A stretch of 64,000 bases of DNA from Pseudomonas sp. G34 (GTDB taxonomy: Bacteria > Pseudomonadota > Gammaproteobacteria > Pseudomonadales > Pseudomonadaceae), in the NCBI RefSeq assembly GCF_031119625.1, contig NZ_JAVHZV010000023.1, positions 124,001-188,000 on the forward strand. Reading direction: 5' to 3'. Each line of letters begins with the position of its first letter. Position 1 is the first letter of the stretch. The translations under genes were made by a program, and so were the position numbers. This document shows positions 37,531-46,785 of the stretch, piece after piece. The notes under the pieces were generated by a model. That model searched no databases. It was not told where the DNA came from and was given only the letters and a program-made list of their open reading frames with translations.

Positions 37531-38760
37531 ATGACACTGGGAGTGGGCGGTAGCACGCCGGAGCAGGCCTTGGCGCGCCTGCAGGACATGACGGCCGGCG
37601 CACAGCCGATCGGCGAGGCGGAGTATCAGGCGCGTATCGAACGGGCCCAGGCGCTGATGGGCGAACAGGGCATCGAGGCGCTGTTCATCGCCGCAGGCAG
37701 CAACCTGCAGTACTTCACCGGGGTGAAGTGGAACCCCAGCGAGCGCATGGTCGGGGCGATTCTGCCGGCCAGCGGCGCGCTGGAATACCTGGCGCCGACC
37801 TTCGAGGAAGGCACCGTGCGCGACTTCCAGGTGGTGCCGGGCACCATCAATACCTGGGAAGAGCACGAGAGCCCCTACGCACTGCTGCTGCGTTGCCTGC
37901 GCCGCCTCGGCGTGGTGCCCAATGATGGTGCGCCGCCTCAGGTAGGTCTTTGTTCTTCCTTGCCTTTTTTCATGTTCGAAGGCATTCGCAAGCTGACCAG
38001 CGGTTACCGCTTCGTCGATGCCGGGGTGATCACCACGGCCTGCCGGCAGCGTAAATCAGCGGCGGAAATCGCCCTGATGCAGCGCGCCAAGGACATGACC
38101 CTGGAAGTGCACAAGGCCGCCGCCAGCATTCTCCATGAAGGCATCAGCACCACCGAGGTGGCCGAGTTCATTCGCCAGGCACACCGCAAGGTCGGCGCAC
38201 CGGGTTCGATCTTCTGCATCGTGCTGTTCGGCCCGGCCAGCGCCTTCCCCCATGGTGTGAAGCATGCGCAGACCCTGAAAGATGGCGACATGGTGCTGAT
38301 CGACACCGGCTGCCAGGTGCACAGCTACCTCTCGGACATTACCCGCAGCTACGTTTTCGGCACGCCGAGCGAGCGCCAGCGCGAGTTCTGGAACACCGAA
38401 AAGGCCGCCCAGCAGGCTGCCTTCGACGCCGCCGTACTCGGTGCGCCGTGCGCCAGCGTGGACGCCGCCGCACGGCGCAGCCTGGAAGCCGCCGGCCTTG
38501 GCCCTGGCTACAAGCTGCCAGGCCTGTCGCACCGCACCGGCCATGGCATTGGCCTGGACATCCACGAAGGCCCGTACCTGGTCGGCGGCGATGACACGCC
38601 GCTGGCCGAGGGCATGTGCTTCAGCAACGAGCCGATGATCTGCGTGCCCGGCGAATTCGGTATCCGCCTGGAAGACCACTTCTACATGACGGCCGAAGGC
38701 CCTCGCTGGTTTACCCAGCCCAGCCATTCGGTGGACGACCCGTTCGGGCTGAACGCCTGA
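37531..38760 (+). CDS. mdpA: M24 Xaa-Pro-type metallopeptidase MdpA
   Basis: A cytoplasmic metal-dependent peptidase of 409 residues, which in P. aeruginosa breaks down imported dipeptides and is repressed by PsdR. The N-terminal creatinase-like domain (YQARIERAQALMGEQGIEALF, YFTGVKWNPSERM) is followed by the pita-bread catalytic domain. Metal ligands are visible: Asp in IDTGCQVHSYLSDITRSY (two), His in SHRTGHGIGLDIHEGPYL, and Glu in FSNEPMICVPGEFGIRLEDHF (two). The start is ATG 37531 with GAGGA about 8 bases before; a TTG nine codons upstream has no site. It is divergent from psdR, with paired palindromes between them. Confidence 0.93.
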   Translation: MTLGVGGSTPEQALARLQDMTAGAQPIGEAEYQARIERAQALMGEQGIEALFIAAGSNLQYFTGVKWNPSERMVGAILPASGALEYLAPTFEEGTVRDFQVVPGTINTWEEHESPYALLLRCLRRLGVVPNDGAPPQVGLCSSLPFFMFEGIRKLTSGYRFVDAGVITTACRQRKSAAEIALMQRAKDMTLEVHKAAASILHEGISTTEVAEFIRQAHRKVGAPGSIFCIVLFGPASAFPHGVKHAQTLKDGDMVLIDTGCQVHSYLSDITRSYVFGTPSERQREFWNTEKAAQQAAFDAAVLGAPCASVDAAARRSLEAAGLGPGYKLPGLSHRTGHGIGLDIHEGPYLVGGDDTPLAEGMCFSNEPMICVPGEFGIRLEDHFYMTAEGPRWFTQPSHSVDDPFGLNA

Positions 38761-38818
38761 GCCGTCCTTAGCGCCTGCTCCCACAGGATAAGAAAGGCTG
38801 CCTTCGCAACGTATCTAC

Positions 38819-38908
38819 GTAGGGTGGATGACGCTCTTTTCATCCACCATTGCGATTGCAGAGCGGTGGACGGGTCGGGCCGCGTAGGTGAAGCGTCGCC
38901 CACCCTAC
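38819..38908. repeat. TAGGGTGGA-type dispersed palindrome, copy 3 (inverted)
   Basis: In reverse orientation this copy matches copy 1 (23244-23319) over most of its length, including the inner run CCGTCCACCGCTCTGCAATC and the flanking GCGGACATTT, with an extra segment of about 14 bases. It lies between the convergent mdpA and dppA-like genes. Confidence 0.85.
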
Positions 38909-38984
38909 AAATGTCCGCTCCCGCCACTTTGCAGGCAACGTGCTGAAGTCGATCCGCAAGATCATGAGCAGGTTCCTGGAAACG

Positions 38985-39014
38985 AAAACGCCCGGCCAAT
39001 TGGCCGGGCGTTTT
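38985..39014. terminator. Bidirectional terminator between mdpA and dppA-like gene
   Basis: A fully symmetrical palindrome: AAAACGCCCGGCCAA (38985-38999) and TTGGCCGGGCGTTTT (39000-39014). It lies between convergent genes and can serve both. It is 17 bases from the dppA-like stop. Confidence 0.88.
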
Positions 39015-39030
39015 CATTCAGGCAGCGATA

Positions 39031-40629
39031 TTACTCGATGCTCACGCCGTAGAAGGAGTTGATCCCGAACGGGCTGATCTTGAAGTCCTTAACGCGGGTG
39101 CTCATCGGCTGATACACCGTGGAGTGGGCGATTGGCGTGTTCTGCACATCGGCCTTGAGCAGGTGTTGAGCCTGCCTGTAGAGCACGGTGCGCTCTTCAC
39201 GGTCGTTGATCGCCTTGGCCTTTTTCAGCAGGGCGTCGAACTCCTTGTTGCACAGGCGGCTGTAGTTGTTGCCGCCAATGGCGTCGCAGCCATACAGCAC
39301 GCTCAGCCAGTTGTCGGGGTCACCGTTGTCGCCGGTCCAGCCGATCAGCAGGGCGTCGTGCTCGCCAGCCTTGGCGCGCTTGTTGTACTCGCCCCACTCG
39401 TAGCTGACGATGCGCGCCTTGATGCCGATCTTCGCCCAGTCGGCCTGCAGCATTTCGGCCATCAGCTTGGCATTGGGGTTGTATGGGCGTTGCACCGGCA
39501 TGGCCCACAGGGTGATCTCGGTACCTTCCTTAACGCCGGCCGCCTTGAGCAGTTCCTTGGCCTTTTCCGGGTTGTAGGGGGTGTCCTTGATGGTGTCGTC
39601 ATAGGACCACTGGGTTGGCGGCATGCCATTCACGGCCACCTGGCCGGCGCCCTGGTACACGGCATTGATGATCGCCTGCTTGTTGACCGCCATGTCCATG
39701 GCCTGGCGCACCTCGAGCTGGTCGAACGGCTTGTGCTCGGTGTTGTAGGCCAGGTAGCCGACGTTGAAGCCAGCCTGCTCGGGCATCTGCAGCTTGGGAT
39801 CCTTCTTCAGGGTTTCCAGGTCGGCCGGGCGTGGGAACACGCTGACGTGGCACTCGCCGGCGCGCAGTTTCTGCATGCGTACCGAGGGGTCGGTGTTGAT
39901 GGCGAAGATCAGGTTGTCGATCTTCACGTCATCCGGGTTCCAGTATTCCTTGTTGCCCTTGTAGCGGATCTGCGCGTCCTTCTGGTAACGGCTGAACACG
40001 AACGGGCCGGTGCCGATGGGCTTCTGGTTGATGTCCGAGGCCTTGCCGGCCTTGAGCAGCTGGGCGGCGTACTCGGCCGAATGGATCGAGGCGAAGCTCA
40101 TGGCCATGTTCTGGATGAACGCGGCATCGACGGTGTTGAGGGTGAAGCGCACCGTGTGCTCGTCGACCTTCTCGATCTTGGCGATGTTCTTGTCCATGCC
40201 CATGTCGGTGAAGTACGGGAACTCGGTGGGGTACGCCTTGCGGAACGGGTCGTCCTTGTTGAGCATGCGATTGAAGGTGAACAGCACGTCGTCGGCGTTG
40301 AATTCGCGGCTCGGCTTGAAGTAGTCGGTGGTGTGGAACTTGACCCCTTCACGCAGGTGGAAGGTGTAGGTCAGGCCGTCGTCGCTGATGTCCCATTTCT
40401 CGGCCAGGCCGGGGATCACCGAGGTGCCGCCGCGCTCGAATTGCGAGAGGCGGTTGAAGACCGTTTCGGCGCCCGCATCGAAGTCGGTGCCGGTGGTGTA
40501 GAGCCCGGGGTCGAAACCCGCTGGGCTGCCTTCGGAGCAGTACACCAGGTTGCCGGCGGCCTGTGCGAAGGGGGCGCTGGCGATCAGGCCGGCGACGACA
40601 AAAGCCTGGATAAAGGCGTTCTTGTGCAT
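39031..40629 (-). CDS. dppA: Periplasmic dipeptide-binding protein, DppA-like (third copy)
   Basis: A family 5 solute-binding protein of 532 residues. The signal peptide is KNAFIQAFVVAGLIASAPFAQA, and the mature start is AGNLVYCSEGSPAGFDPGLY. Long stretches are near-identical to the product at 34999-36594 (for example FHTTDYFKPSREFNADDVLF, PIGTGPFVFSRYQKDA, GMPPTQWSYDDTIKD, TLWAMPVQRPYNPNA). The start is ATG complement 40627-40629 with GAGGT 5 bases upstream; the frame runs 20 codons further without a site. No PsdR-like palindrome was found upstream, so its control may differ. By position it matches dppA1 or dppA2 of P. aeruginosa. Confidence 0.95.
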   Translation of the reverse strand: MHKNAFIQAFVVAGLIASAPFAQAAGNLVYCSEGSPAGFDPGLYTTGTDFDAGAETVFNRLSQFERGGTSVIPGLAEKWDISDDGLTYTFHLREGVKFHTTDYFKPSREFNADDVLFTFNRMLNKDDPFRKAYPTEFPYFTDMGMDKNIAKIEKVDEHTVRFTLNTVDAAFIQNMAMSFASIHSAEYAAQLLKAGKASDINQKPIGTGPFVFSRYQKDAQIRYKGNKEYWNPDDVKIDNLIFAINTDPSVRMQKLRAGECHVSVFPRPADLETLKKDPKLQMPEQAGFNVGYLAYNTEHKPFDQLEVRQAMDMAVNKQAIINAVYQGAGQVAVNGMPPTQWSYDDTIKDTPYNPEKAKELLKAAGVKEGTEITLWAMPVQRPYNPNAKLMAEMLQADWAKIGIKARIVSYEWGEYNKRAKAGEHDALLIGWTGDNGDPDNWLSVLYGCDAIGGNNYSRLCNKEFDALLKKAKAINDREERTVLYRQAQHLLKADVQNTPIAHSTVYQPMSTRVKDFKISPFGINSFYGVSIE

Positions 40630-41535
40630 GGTTACCTCATGTCTATTGTGTTTTTTTCCTGAGGGGTCTGCTGCTTGGAAACAGGGCATGTCGGATGATG
40701 ACGAGCCTGCCTTGAGCCTAGACCTTGTTTCAGCCTATGCACGGGTTGTGCCGAAAAGCTCGGGGCAAAAAAGAGGTTCTTCGCACGGTTTGGGGAAAGT
40801 GTGGGTTGACACCGGACTGGCAAGTTTGTGTGCGTATCACTTACTGGCTTAGCACTATCCATTACCGCGTCTACTGAACCTTTGTGTTGCGCCCCGTACG
40901 GGCGCCACACCTTTCTTGCTTGCCCAAGAAAGGTGTGCCAAAGAAGGGCACCCCGACATCCGGGTTTCGCTGCGCGAAACTTCCCTCGCTCCGGCGCCGC
41001 TCCGGGGGCCGGCTTACATGGGCCATCCCTGGCCCATTAAGCCTCTCGCCGCGTCCATGCGGCTCGTCCCCCTACACGACACCTCCACTCGGCCTCCTGA
41101 CGGGACCGGAGCGCGAGCTTGCAAGATTTCCACACACTCAAGCTCGGCGGCGTCTGTTTTTGCTTTTGCTCTCGAGCTGCGATCAAACAGGCGACGCCCA
41201 ATTCCCCTTCAGGAGGCCGAGTGGAATCACCAGGTAAGGGGTTGAGCGACATGGATGTCGCGAGAGCTGCGATGGGCCAGGGATGGCCCTTCGCAGCGGG
41301 CCCCTGGAGTGGTGATGGAATGAGGGAACCCCGGCGCAGCCCGGGGCCGTATGTATGGGTGTGTTTCTTTGCTTACTTTCTTTGCACAAGCAAAGAAAGT
41401 AAGGCGCCCGTAAGGGGCGAAACCCATACGGCCAGGCGGCGTGCTAATGGAGAGTGCCAAGTCATCGACAGCGAACACTTATTTGCCAGTCCGGTGTCAA
41501 CCAAGCACTCCCCTAAAATGCGAAGAACCAAAGAA
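40630..41535. other. Long intergenic region holding a large inverted-repeat element
   Basis: No gene is supported in these roughly 900 bases. Bases 40630-40887 are the upstream region of the dppA-like gene; 40888-41422 are one long foldback element; the rest leads to the SIMPL gene terminator. Reading frames across the element are incidental. Confidence 0.7.
40888..41422. repeat. Large foldback element, about 535 bp
   Basis: Two arms of about 200 bases are inverted copies. Anchors: GCCCCGTACGGGCGCC near 40891 against GGCGCCCGTAAGGGGC near 41403; GGGCCATCCCTGGCCCA (41020-41036) against TGGGCCAGGGATGGCCC (41273-41289); CCACTCGGCCTCCTGA (41085-41100) against TCAGGAGGCCGAGTGG (41209-41224). Each arm end carries smaller hairpins (CACCTTTCTTG/CAAGAAAGGTG; TTACTTTCTTTGC/GCAAAGAAAGTAA). 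Such elements recur in Pseudomonas genomes and often attract false gene calls. Confidence 0.8.
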
Positions 41536-41570
41536 AAGGGGAAGCTGCGACGGTGGTCGCAGCTTCCCCT
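41530..41570 (-). terminator. Rho-independent terminator of the SIMPL gene
   Basis: AGGGGAAGCTGCGAC (41537-41551) and GTCGCAGCTTCCCCT (41556-41570), a perfect 15-bp stem with a 4-base loop, followed on the minus strand by TTTCTTTGG. Confidence 0.85.
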
Positions 41571-41591
41571 GAGCCATTACGAGCCGAGCAT

Positions 41592-42299
41592 TTACAGCTG
41601 CACTTCGATCACGCCGTCGGCATTCATCGTCACCTGGCTGGTGCCGGCTTCGACTTCCGGCGTCACGCTGTCGCTGGAGAACGCCGAGGCCTTCATGGCT
41701 TCCATGCGCATCGGCGGGCGCACGAAGCCGCCGCTGTTGAGGTTCAGGCTGACCAGCTTGTAGCTCTTGCCGCCCAGGGCTTCGGTGGTCAGTTGAGCGC
41801 GTTCCTTGAAGGCGGCGACGGCATCCTTGATCAGTGCGTCTTCTTCCTTCTTGCGCGTGGCATCGGCGATGCTGAAGCTCATGCCGCCCATCTTCAGGGT
41901 TTTCAGCATGTCGCCGGTGAGCTTGGACAGCGCAGCGAAGTCGGCGCTTTCCAGGCGGATCTCTGCGCGTTCGCGCCAGGCAGTGATTGCCTCGCCTTTC
42001 TCGCTGTACACCGGGTAGCTGTTGCGGCTGCCCTGGGACACGCTGACGGCCTGCACGCCGCGGGCCTGGGTGAGGCCGGCATTCAGGGTGCGGGTGATCT
42101 CGGCGGCCAGCGCCGCAGGGTCCTGGTGCTGGGCTTCGGTGTACAGGGTGACCTGCATCAGGTCGTGGGCCACTTCATGGCTGACCTGGGTGCTCAGGGA
42201 AATCTGGTTGTAGCGCGGCTCATCGGCGTGCGCAGCGATGCTGAGCAGGCCGGCGGTGCTGAAAGCCAGTGCGGTGGCGAGACGGGACAGTGGCAGCAT
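41592..42299 (-). CDS. SIMPL-domain (DUF541) periplasmic protein
   Basis: A 235-residue exported protein with signal peptide LPLSRLATALAFSTAGLLSIAAHA. The SIMPL domain spans most of the mature part (YNQISLSTQVSHEVAHDLMQVTLYTEAQ, AAEITRTLNAGLTQARGVQ, VSQGSRNSYPVYSEKGEAITAWRERAEIRLES split across strands, FSIADATRKKEEDALIKDAVAAFKERA). Members are periplasmic or envelope proteins, one linked to oxidative stress (E. coli YggE); the exact role is unclear. It is divergent from roxS, as a SIMPL gene is in P. aeruginosa. Confidence 0.9.
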   Translation of the reverse strand: MLPLSRLATALAFSTAGLLSIAAHADEPRYNQISLSTQVSHEVAHDLMQVTLYTEAQHQDPAALAAEITRTLNAGLTQARGVQAVSVSQGSRNSYPVYSEKGEAITAWRERAEIRLESADFAALSKLTGDMLKTLKMGGMSFSIADATRKKEEDALIKDAVAAFKERAQLTTEALGGKSYKLVSLNLNSGGFVRPPMRMEAMKASAFSSDSVTPEVEAGTSQVTMNADGVIEVQL

Positions 42300-42540
42300 G
42301 ACGATTCCTTATCGATAGCGGGCACGGACAAAGACCGTGTTCATGGGGTTAGACGAGGCAAGCTGGGGATTCGGGTTAAGCCAATCGAAAAAATATTCAC
42401 CCCACCTCTGACCACCGGCATCGGCAAGTGACTGCGCTGATCCGGTGCCTGGCAGGCAATCGTCGTACGACTGCGGCGCGTTGCCGCATCAGGCCGCCGA
42501 CGGGCTTGGTTATACTCGCCGGGCTCGCCAACGAGCATAG

Positions 42541-42693
42541 GGCAACTCTAAAAACTACCTGCGTTGCCATCACTGCGTTAAAAACAGGCTCAAAATGCTC
42601 ATTTGCAACTCGTAAAGTCGATCGCGACTCCGATCGTTTTTCGCCTGTTTTTGCCTTGTGCTGACTGCCTCGCCAACGTTTTTAGAGCCGCCC
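42541..42693. repeat. About 150-bp dispersed repeat with terminal inverted repeats, copy 1
   Basis: Ends GGCAACTCTAAAAAC and GTTTTTAGAGCCGCC are imperfect inverted repeats. The interior (TGCGTTAAAAACAGGCTC, AAAATGCTCAT, CGCCTGTTTTTGCC, CTGACTGCCTCG) matches the copy at 57228-57371. It lies directly before the roxS ribosome site. Confidence 0.85.
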
Positions 42694-42707
42694 ATAGAGG
42701 AGTATCG

Positions 42708-43967
42708 ATGCTCGCCCCCGTACAACTGCTTTCGGCCAGCCGCCAGAACCTCTGGCGGCTGACCCTTATTCGCTTTCTGGTGCTGGCCGCGCAGGCCGGT
42801 TCGGTTGGCCTGGCCTACAAATCCGAATTGTTGCCACTGCCCTGGTTGCAGCTGAGCATCACCCTGGGCGCCTCCCTGGTGCTGTGCCTGCTGACCGCAT
42901 TGCGCCTGCGCGGGCCCTGGCCGGTGACCGAGGCCGAGTATGCCATCCACCTGGGCTTCGACCTGATCATCCACAGCGTGCTGCTGTATTACTCGGGCGG
43001 CTCGACCAACCCCTTCGTGTCCTATTACCTGGTACCGCTGACCATCGCCGCGGCGACCCTGCCGTGGCTGTTCACCATGATGCTCGGCGGCATGGCGCTG
43101 GCGTCCTACACGCTGCTGCTGGTCTGGTCGCACCCGCTGCAACTGCCGGTGGGGCCGCGCGAAAGCCTGTTGGTCTACGGCATGTGGCTGAGCTTCGCCC
43201 TGGCGGCGGGGCTGATCACCTTCTTCGTCGCCAAGATGGCCGAAGAGCTGCGCCAGCAGGAAAAACTGCGCGCCGAACGCCGCGAGGAGGGCATGCGCGA
43301 CCAGCAGCTGCTGGCCGTGGCCACCCAGGCTGCCGGTGCCGCCCACGAACTCGGTACGCCGCTGGCGACCATGAGCGTGCTGATCAAGGAGCTGCGCCGC
43401 GAGCACCAGAACCCGTTGCTGCAGGAAGACCTGGCGCTGCTGCAGGAGCAGGTCAAGCTGTGCAAGGAAACCCTCCAGCAGCTGGTGCGCGCCGCCGAAG
43501 CGGATCGTCGCCAGGCCGTGGTGGAAATGCCGGCGGTCAGTTGGCTGGAAACCACCCTCAATCGCTGGCACCTGATGCGCCCTGAAGCCAGCTATCGTTA
43601 CGAATGCCTGGGCGTGGGCAAGTCGCCGCAACTGATGCCGCCGGCCGACCTGACCCAGGCGCTGCTCAACCTGCTCAACAATGCCGCCGATGCCTGCCCG
43701 GACAACCTGGAAATCAGCCTGGACTGGGATCATCAATGGGTGCGCCTGAGCATCCGCGACTATGGCGCGGGTGTACCCTTGGCCATCGCCGAGCAATTGG
43801 GGCGGCCATTCTTCACCACCAAGGGCAAAGGCAAGGGCTTCGGCCTCGGGTTGTTTCTCAGCCAGGCCAGCGTGACCCGCGCCGGCGGCACGGTGAAGCT
43901 GTATAACCATGAAGAGGGCGGCACGCTCACCGAGCTCAAGTTGCCGCGTGCCTACGCCCGGGTGTGA
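42708..43967 (+). CDS. roxS: Redox sensor histidine kinase RoxS (RegB/PrrB type)
   Basis: A membrane sensor kinase of 419 residues that reports respiratory or redox state to RoxR; in Pseudomonas the pair controls cyanide-insensitive oxidase and related genes. Six hydrophobic segments fill the N-terminal 170 residues, with the quinone-binding signature GGSTNPF (about residue 97) between them. The kinase core has H-box AAHELGTPLATM (His about 213), a nearby redox-type Cys in QVKLCKETLQQL, N-box LLNLLNNAADACP, and G-boxes IRDYGAGVP and GKGFGLGLFLS. The start is ATG 42708, preceded by GAGGAG; the frame upstream runs through a dispersed repeat and is not part of the gene. Confidence 0.93.
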   Translation: MLAPVQLLSASRQNLWRLTLIRFLVLAAQAGSVGLAYKSELLPLPWLQLSITLGASLVLCLLTALRLRGPWPVTEAEYAIHLGFDLIIHSVLLYYSGGSTNPFVSYYLVPLTIAAATLPWLFTMMLGGMALASYTLLLVWSHPLQLPVGPRESLLVYGMWLSFALAAGLITFFVAKMAEELRQQEKLRAERREEGMRDQQLLAVATQAAGAAHELGTPLATMSVLIKELRREHQNPLLQEDLALLQEQVKLCKETLQQLVRAAEADRRQAVVEMPAVSWLETTLNRWHLMRPEASYRYECLGVGKSPQLMPPADLTQALLNLLNNAADACPDNLEISLDWDHQWVRLSIRDYGAGVPLAIAEQLGRPFFTTKGKGKGFGLGLFLSQASVTRAGGTVKLYNHEEGGTLTELKLPRAYARV

Positions 43968-44039
43968 GCCCGGCGCGGGATTGTCGATGCAGCGCACTGC
44001 CAAGCCGGCAGGCCGCGAGCATGTTTTGAGGAGTGATCC

Positions 44040-44600
44040 ATGAGTGACGAAACGCTGCTGGAAAGCGAAGAACAGCCCCATCTGCTGCTGGTCGACGACG
44101 ACCCCACCTTTACCCGCGTGATGGCGCGCGCCATGAGCAGCCGCGGGCTGCGTGTGTCCACCGCGGCCTCCGCCGAGGAAGGCCTGGCGCTGGCCACCCA
44201 GGATTTGCCGGACTACGCCGTGCTCGACCTGAAGATGGAAGGCGACTCCGGCCTGGTGCTGCTGCCCAAGCTGCTGGAGCTGGATGCCGAGATGCGTGTG
44301 GTGATCCTCACCGGTTACTCGAGCATCGCCACCGCCGTGGAGGCCATCAAGCGCGGCGCCTGCAACTACCTGTGCAAGCCGGCCGATGCCGACGACGTGC
44401 TCGCCGCACTGCTGACCCAGCACGCCGACCTCGACACCCTGGTGCCGGAAAACCCCATGTCGGTGGATCGCCTGCAGTGGGAGCACATCCAGCGTGTGCT
44501 GGCCGAGCACGAAGGCAACATCTCGGCAACCGCCCGGGCCCTGGGCATGCACCGCCGTACCTTGCAGCGCAAATTGCAGAAGCGCCCGGTTCGGCGTTGA
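44040..44600 (+). CDS. roxR: Response regulator RoxR (RegA/PrrA/ActR type)
   Basis: The cognate regulator of RoxS, 186 residues. The receiver has LLLVDDDPTFTRVM, the phospho-acceptor Asp in YAVLDLKMEGDSG, the Thr in VILTGYSSIATAVEAIKRG and Lys in NYLCKPADADD. The C-terminal Fis-type helix-turn-helix (HEGNISATARALGMHRRTLQ) binds DNA. It lies 72 bases after roxS on the same strand, with GAGGAGTGATCC before the ATG. Redox targets are not identifiable from the window. Confidence 0.95.
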   Translation: MSDETLLESEEQPHLLLVDDDPTFTRVMARAMSSRGLRVSTAASAEEGLALATQDLPDYAVLDLKMEGDSGLVLLPKLLELDAEMRVVILTGYSSIATAVEAIKRGACNYLCKPADADDVLAALLTQHADLDTLVPENPMSVDRLQWEHIQRVLAEHEGNISATARALGMHRRTLQRKLQKRPVRR

Positions 44601-44745
44601 AGTGAGCCGCCTCGCCACTGAGCGGGGCGACCTGACACGCCCCCGCCCGAAGGGCTGAAGCCTTGCTATCATTAGCAGCCTATCGACGTGCCTGGCTGCA
44701 GGTACGTCGGTGCTTGCCACGGCCTCTTCACCTTTCGGGACCCTC

Positions 44746-45687
44746 ATGCTCGCTGTAGTCCAGCAGACACTGGCGATCACCGCCCCCGTCTTCGCCATGC
44801 TGTTTCTCGGCGTGCTGCTCAAGCGGCTGCGCTGGATCGACGATCCCTTCATCGATACCGCCTCGTCCCTGGTGTTTCGCGGCACCATGCCGACGCTGCT
44901 GTTCATCAGCATCGTCCAGGCAGACTTGAGTACCGCGCTGCAACCGGCGCTGATCGGCTACTTCGTGTTCGCCACCGTGGCCAGCTTCGGCCTCGCCTGG
45001 GCGTGGTCGATCTGGCGCTGCCCAAAGGTTGATCGCGGCATCTATACCCAGGGCGCGTTCCGCGGCAACAACGGCATCGTCGGCCTGGCCCTGGCCACCA
45101 GCATGTACGGCGACTACGGCCTGTCGGTGGGGGCGGTGCTCGGCGGTATCGTGATCCTCTGCTACAACGTGCTGTCGGCCATCGTGCTGAACCTCTACGC
45201 GCCGAACATGAAGGCCGACCCCTGGTCGCTGTGCAAGAGCATCCTCACCAACCCGCTGATCATCGGTGTGCTGTCGGCCATTCCGGTGGCCTACTGGAAG
45301 GTGCCGCTGCCGCACTGGACGATGGTTTCCGCCGAATACTTCGCGCAGATGACCCTGCCGCTGGCGCTGATCTGCATTGGCGGCACGCTGTCGCTGGCCT
45401 CGCTGCGCGAGAGCAGTGCCATGGCGGTCAGCTCCAGCCTGATGAAGATGGTCTGGCTGCCGCTGCTCGCCACCCTGGGGGCCTGGGCGCTGGGCTTTCG
45501 CGGTGCCGACCTGGCGATCCTGTTCCTCTATCTGGGCAGCCCCACGGCGGCGTCGAGCTTCGTCATGGCCCGGGCGGTGAACGGCAACTACCGGCTTGCC
45601 GCGGCAATCATCGTGATCACCACGCTGGCGGCGGTGGTCACCACCAACGTGGGGCTGTTGCTGCTGCAGTGGGCGGGCTGGGTTTAG
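44746..45687 (+). CDS. AEC-family transporter
   Basis: A 313-residue membrane protein of the auxin efflux carrier family, which in bacteria exports or exchanges small organic acids or other solutes. About ten helices are visible in two similar halves (TAPVFAMLFLGVLLKRL, RGTMPTLLFISIVQADLST; LPLALICIGGTLSLASLR, AILFLYLGSPTAASSFVMA). The family-typical QGAFRGNNGIVGLALATSMYG occurs near the middle. The start is ATG 44746; the frame is open twelve codons upstream without a ribosome site. Substrate unknown. It lies between roxR and the Phn-type importer. Confidence 0.88.
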   Translation: MLAVVQQTLAITAPVFAMLFLGVLLKRLRWIDDPFIDTASSLVFRGTMPTLLFISIVQADLSTALQPALIGYFVFATVASFGLAWAWSIWRCPKVDRGIYTQGAFRGNNGIVGLALATSMYGDYGLSVGAVLGGIVILCYNVLSAIVLNLYAPNMKADPWSLCKSILTNPLIIGVLSAIPVAYWKVPLPHWTMVSAEYFAQMTLPLALICIGGTLSLASLRESSAMAVSSSLMKMVWLPLLATLGAWALGFRGADLAILFLYLGSPTAASSFVMARAVNGNYRLAAAIIVITTLAAVVTTNVGLLLLQWAGWV

Positions 45688-45800
45688 CGGCCAATTGCCA
45701 CTTCGTTGCAAGGCTTTGCGGTGCGCTGCGTTGCAGCAAAAGTGTCATGGGTGCTCCCTAAGGTGGCCGGAAGCCTTTTTCAGCCGCCGAGGACACGACC

Positions 45801-46757
45801 ATGCCGCGCGCCCCTTTCTGCCGACTGCTTCCCGCCCTGTTGCTGCCCGTGCTGGGCAGTGCCCACGCCGCGGATCTCTCCTCGCGCTACACCGACGGCA
45901 ACGACGACATGGTCGCCGATGCGCCTGCCAAGCCCAGCGAGTGGCTGGATCCGGCCACGCTGATCTTCGCCTACACCCCGGTGGAAGACCCGGCCGTGTA
46001 TGCCAAGGTGTGGGACGAATTCCTGCAGCACATGGAGGACGTGACCGGCAAGAAGGTCAGGTTCTTTCCCGTGCAGTCCAATGCCGCCCAGCTCGAGGCC
46101 ATGCGCGCCGGCCGTTTGCACATCGCCGGCTTCAACACCGGCTCGGTGCCGCTGGCGGTCAACTGCGCCGGCTTCGTGCCTTTCACCATGATGGCCGACG
46201 AGAATGGCGGTTTCGGCTACCAGATGGAAATCATCACCTATGCCGGCAGCGGTATCGATGATGTGCCGAGCCTGAAGAGGCGCACGCTCGCCTTCACCTC
46301 GCCAACCTCCAACTCCGGCTTCAAGGCGCCCTCGGCGCTGCTCAAGTCCGAGTTCAACCTGGAAGCGGACAAGGACTTCAAGACCGCGTTTTCCGGCAAG
46401 CACGACAACTCGATCATGGGCGTGGTGAACCGCGACTACGACGCCGCCGCCATCGCCAACTCGGTGCTCTCGCAAATGCAGGCGCGCGGCGTGGTCAAGC
46501 CCGACCAGTACAAGGTGCTGTACACCTCGCAAACCTTCCCTACCACCGGTTACGGCTATGTCTACAACCTCAAGCCGGAACTGGCCGACAAGGTGCGCAA
46601 GGGTTTCGAGACGTTCGACTGGGAGGGCACCGCGCTGCAGGCGGAATTCAAGAACTCCGGCCAGGCGCAGTTCATCCCCATCACCTATCAGCAACACTGG
46701 GAAGTGGTGCGCAAGATCGACCAGGCCATGGACGTGAGCTACGCGTGCGACAAGTGA
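45801..46757 (+). CDS. phnD: PhnD-type periplasmic binding protein
   Basis: A periplasmic solute-binding protein of the PhnD/PtxB family (phosphonate, phosphite or similar oxyanions), 318 residues. The signal peptide is [20 protein letters not shown]. Family motifs: [49 protein letters not shown] (split over strands), [16 protein letters not shown] and [15 protein letters not shown]. First gene of a D-C-E-E importer operon (45801-49274). No phosphonate lyase or phosphite dehydrogenase gene lies alongside, so the substrate is uncertain. Confidence 0.88.
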   Translation: MPRAPFCRLLPALLLPVLGSAHAADLSSRYTDGNDDMVADAPAKPSEWLDPATLIFAYTPVEDPAVYAKVWDEFLQHMEDVTGKKVRFFPVQSNAAQLEAMRAGRLHIAGFNTGSVPLAVNCAGFVPFTMMADENGGFGYQMEIITYAGSGIDDVPSLKRRTLAFTSPTSNSGFKAPSALLKSEFNLEADKDFKTAFSGKHDNSIMGVVNRDYDAAAIANSVLSQMQARGVVKPDQYKVLYTSQTFPTTGYGYVYNLKPELADKVRKGFETFDWEGTALQAEFKNSGQAQFIPITYQQHWEVVRKIDQAMDVSYACDK

Positions 46758-46785
46758 TCGAGGTCGTAGCGAGGAGAGCACAGCC

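Noticed and set aside
40828..41763. Several overlapping frames of 70-214 codons on both strands
   Set aside because: They lie in the foldback element and its flanks, mirror each other across its arms, and show no protein-like features.
42603..42707. Upstream extension of the roxS frame
   Set aside because: It is encoded by the dispersed repeat, while ATG 42708 has a good GAGGAG site and a family-like N-terminus.
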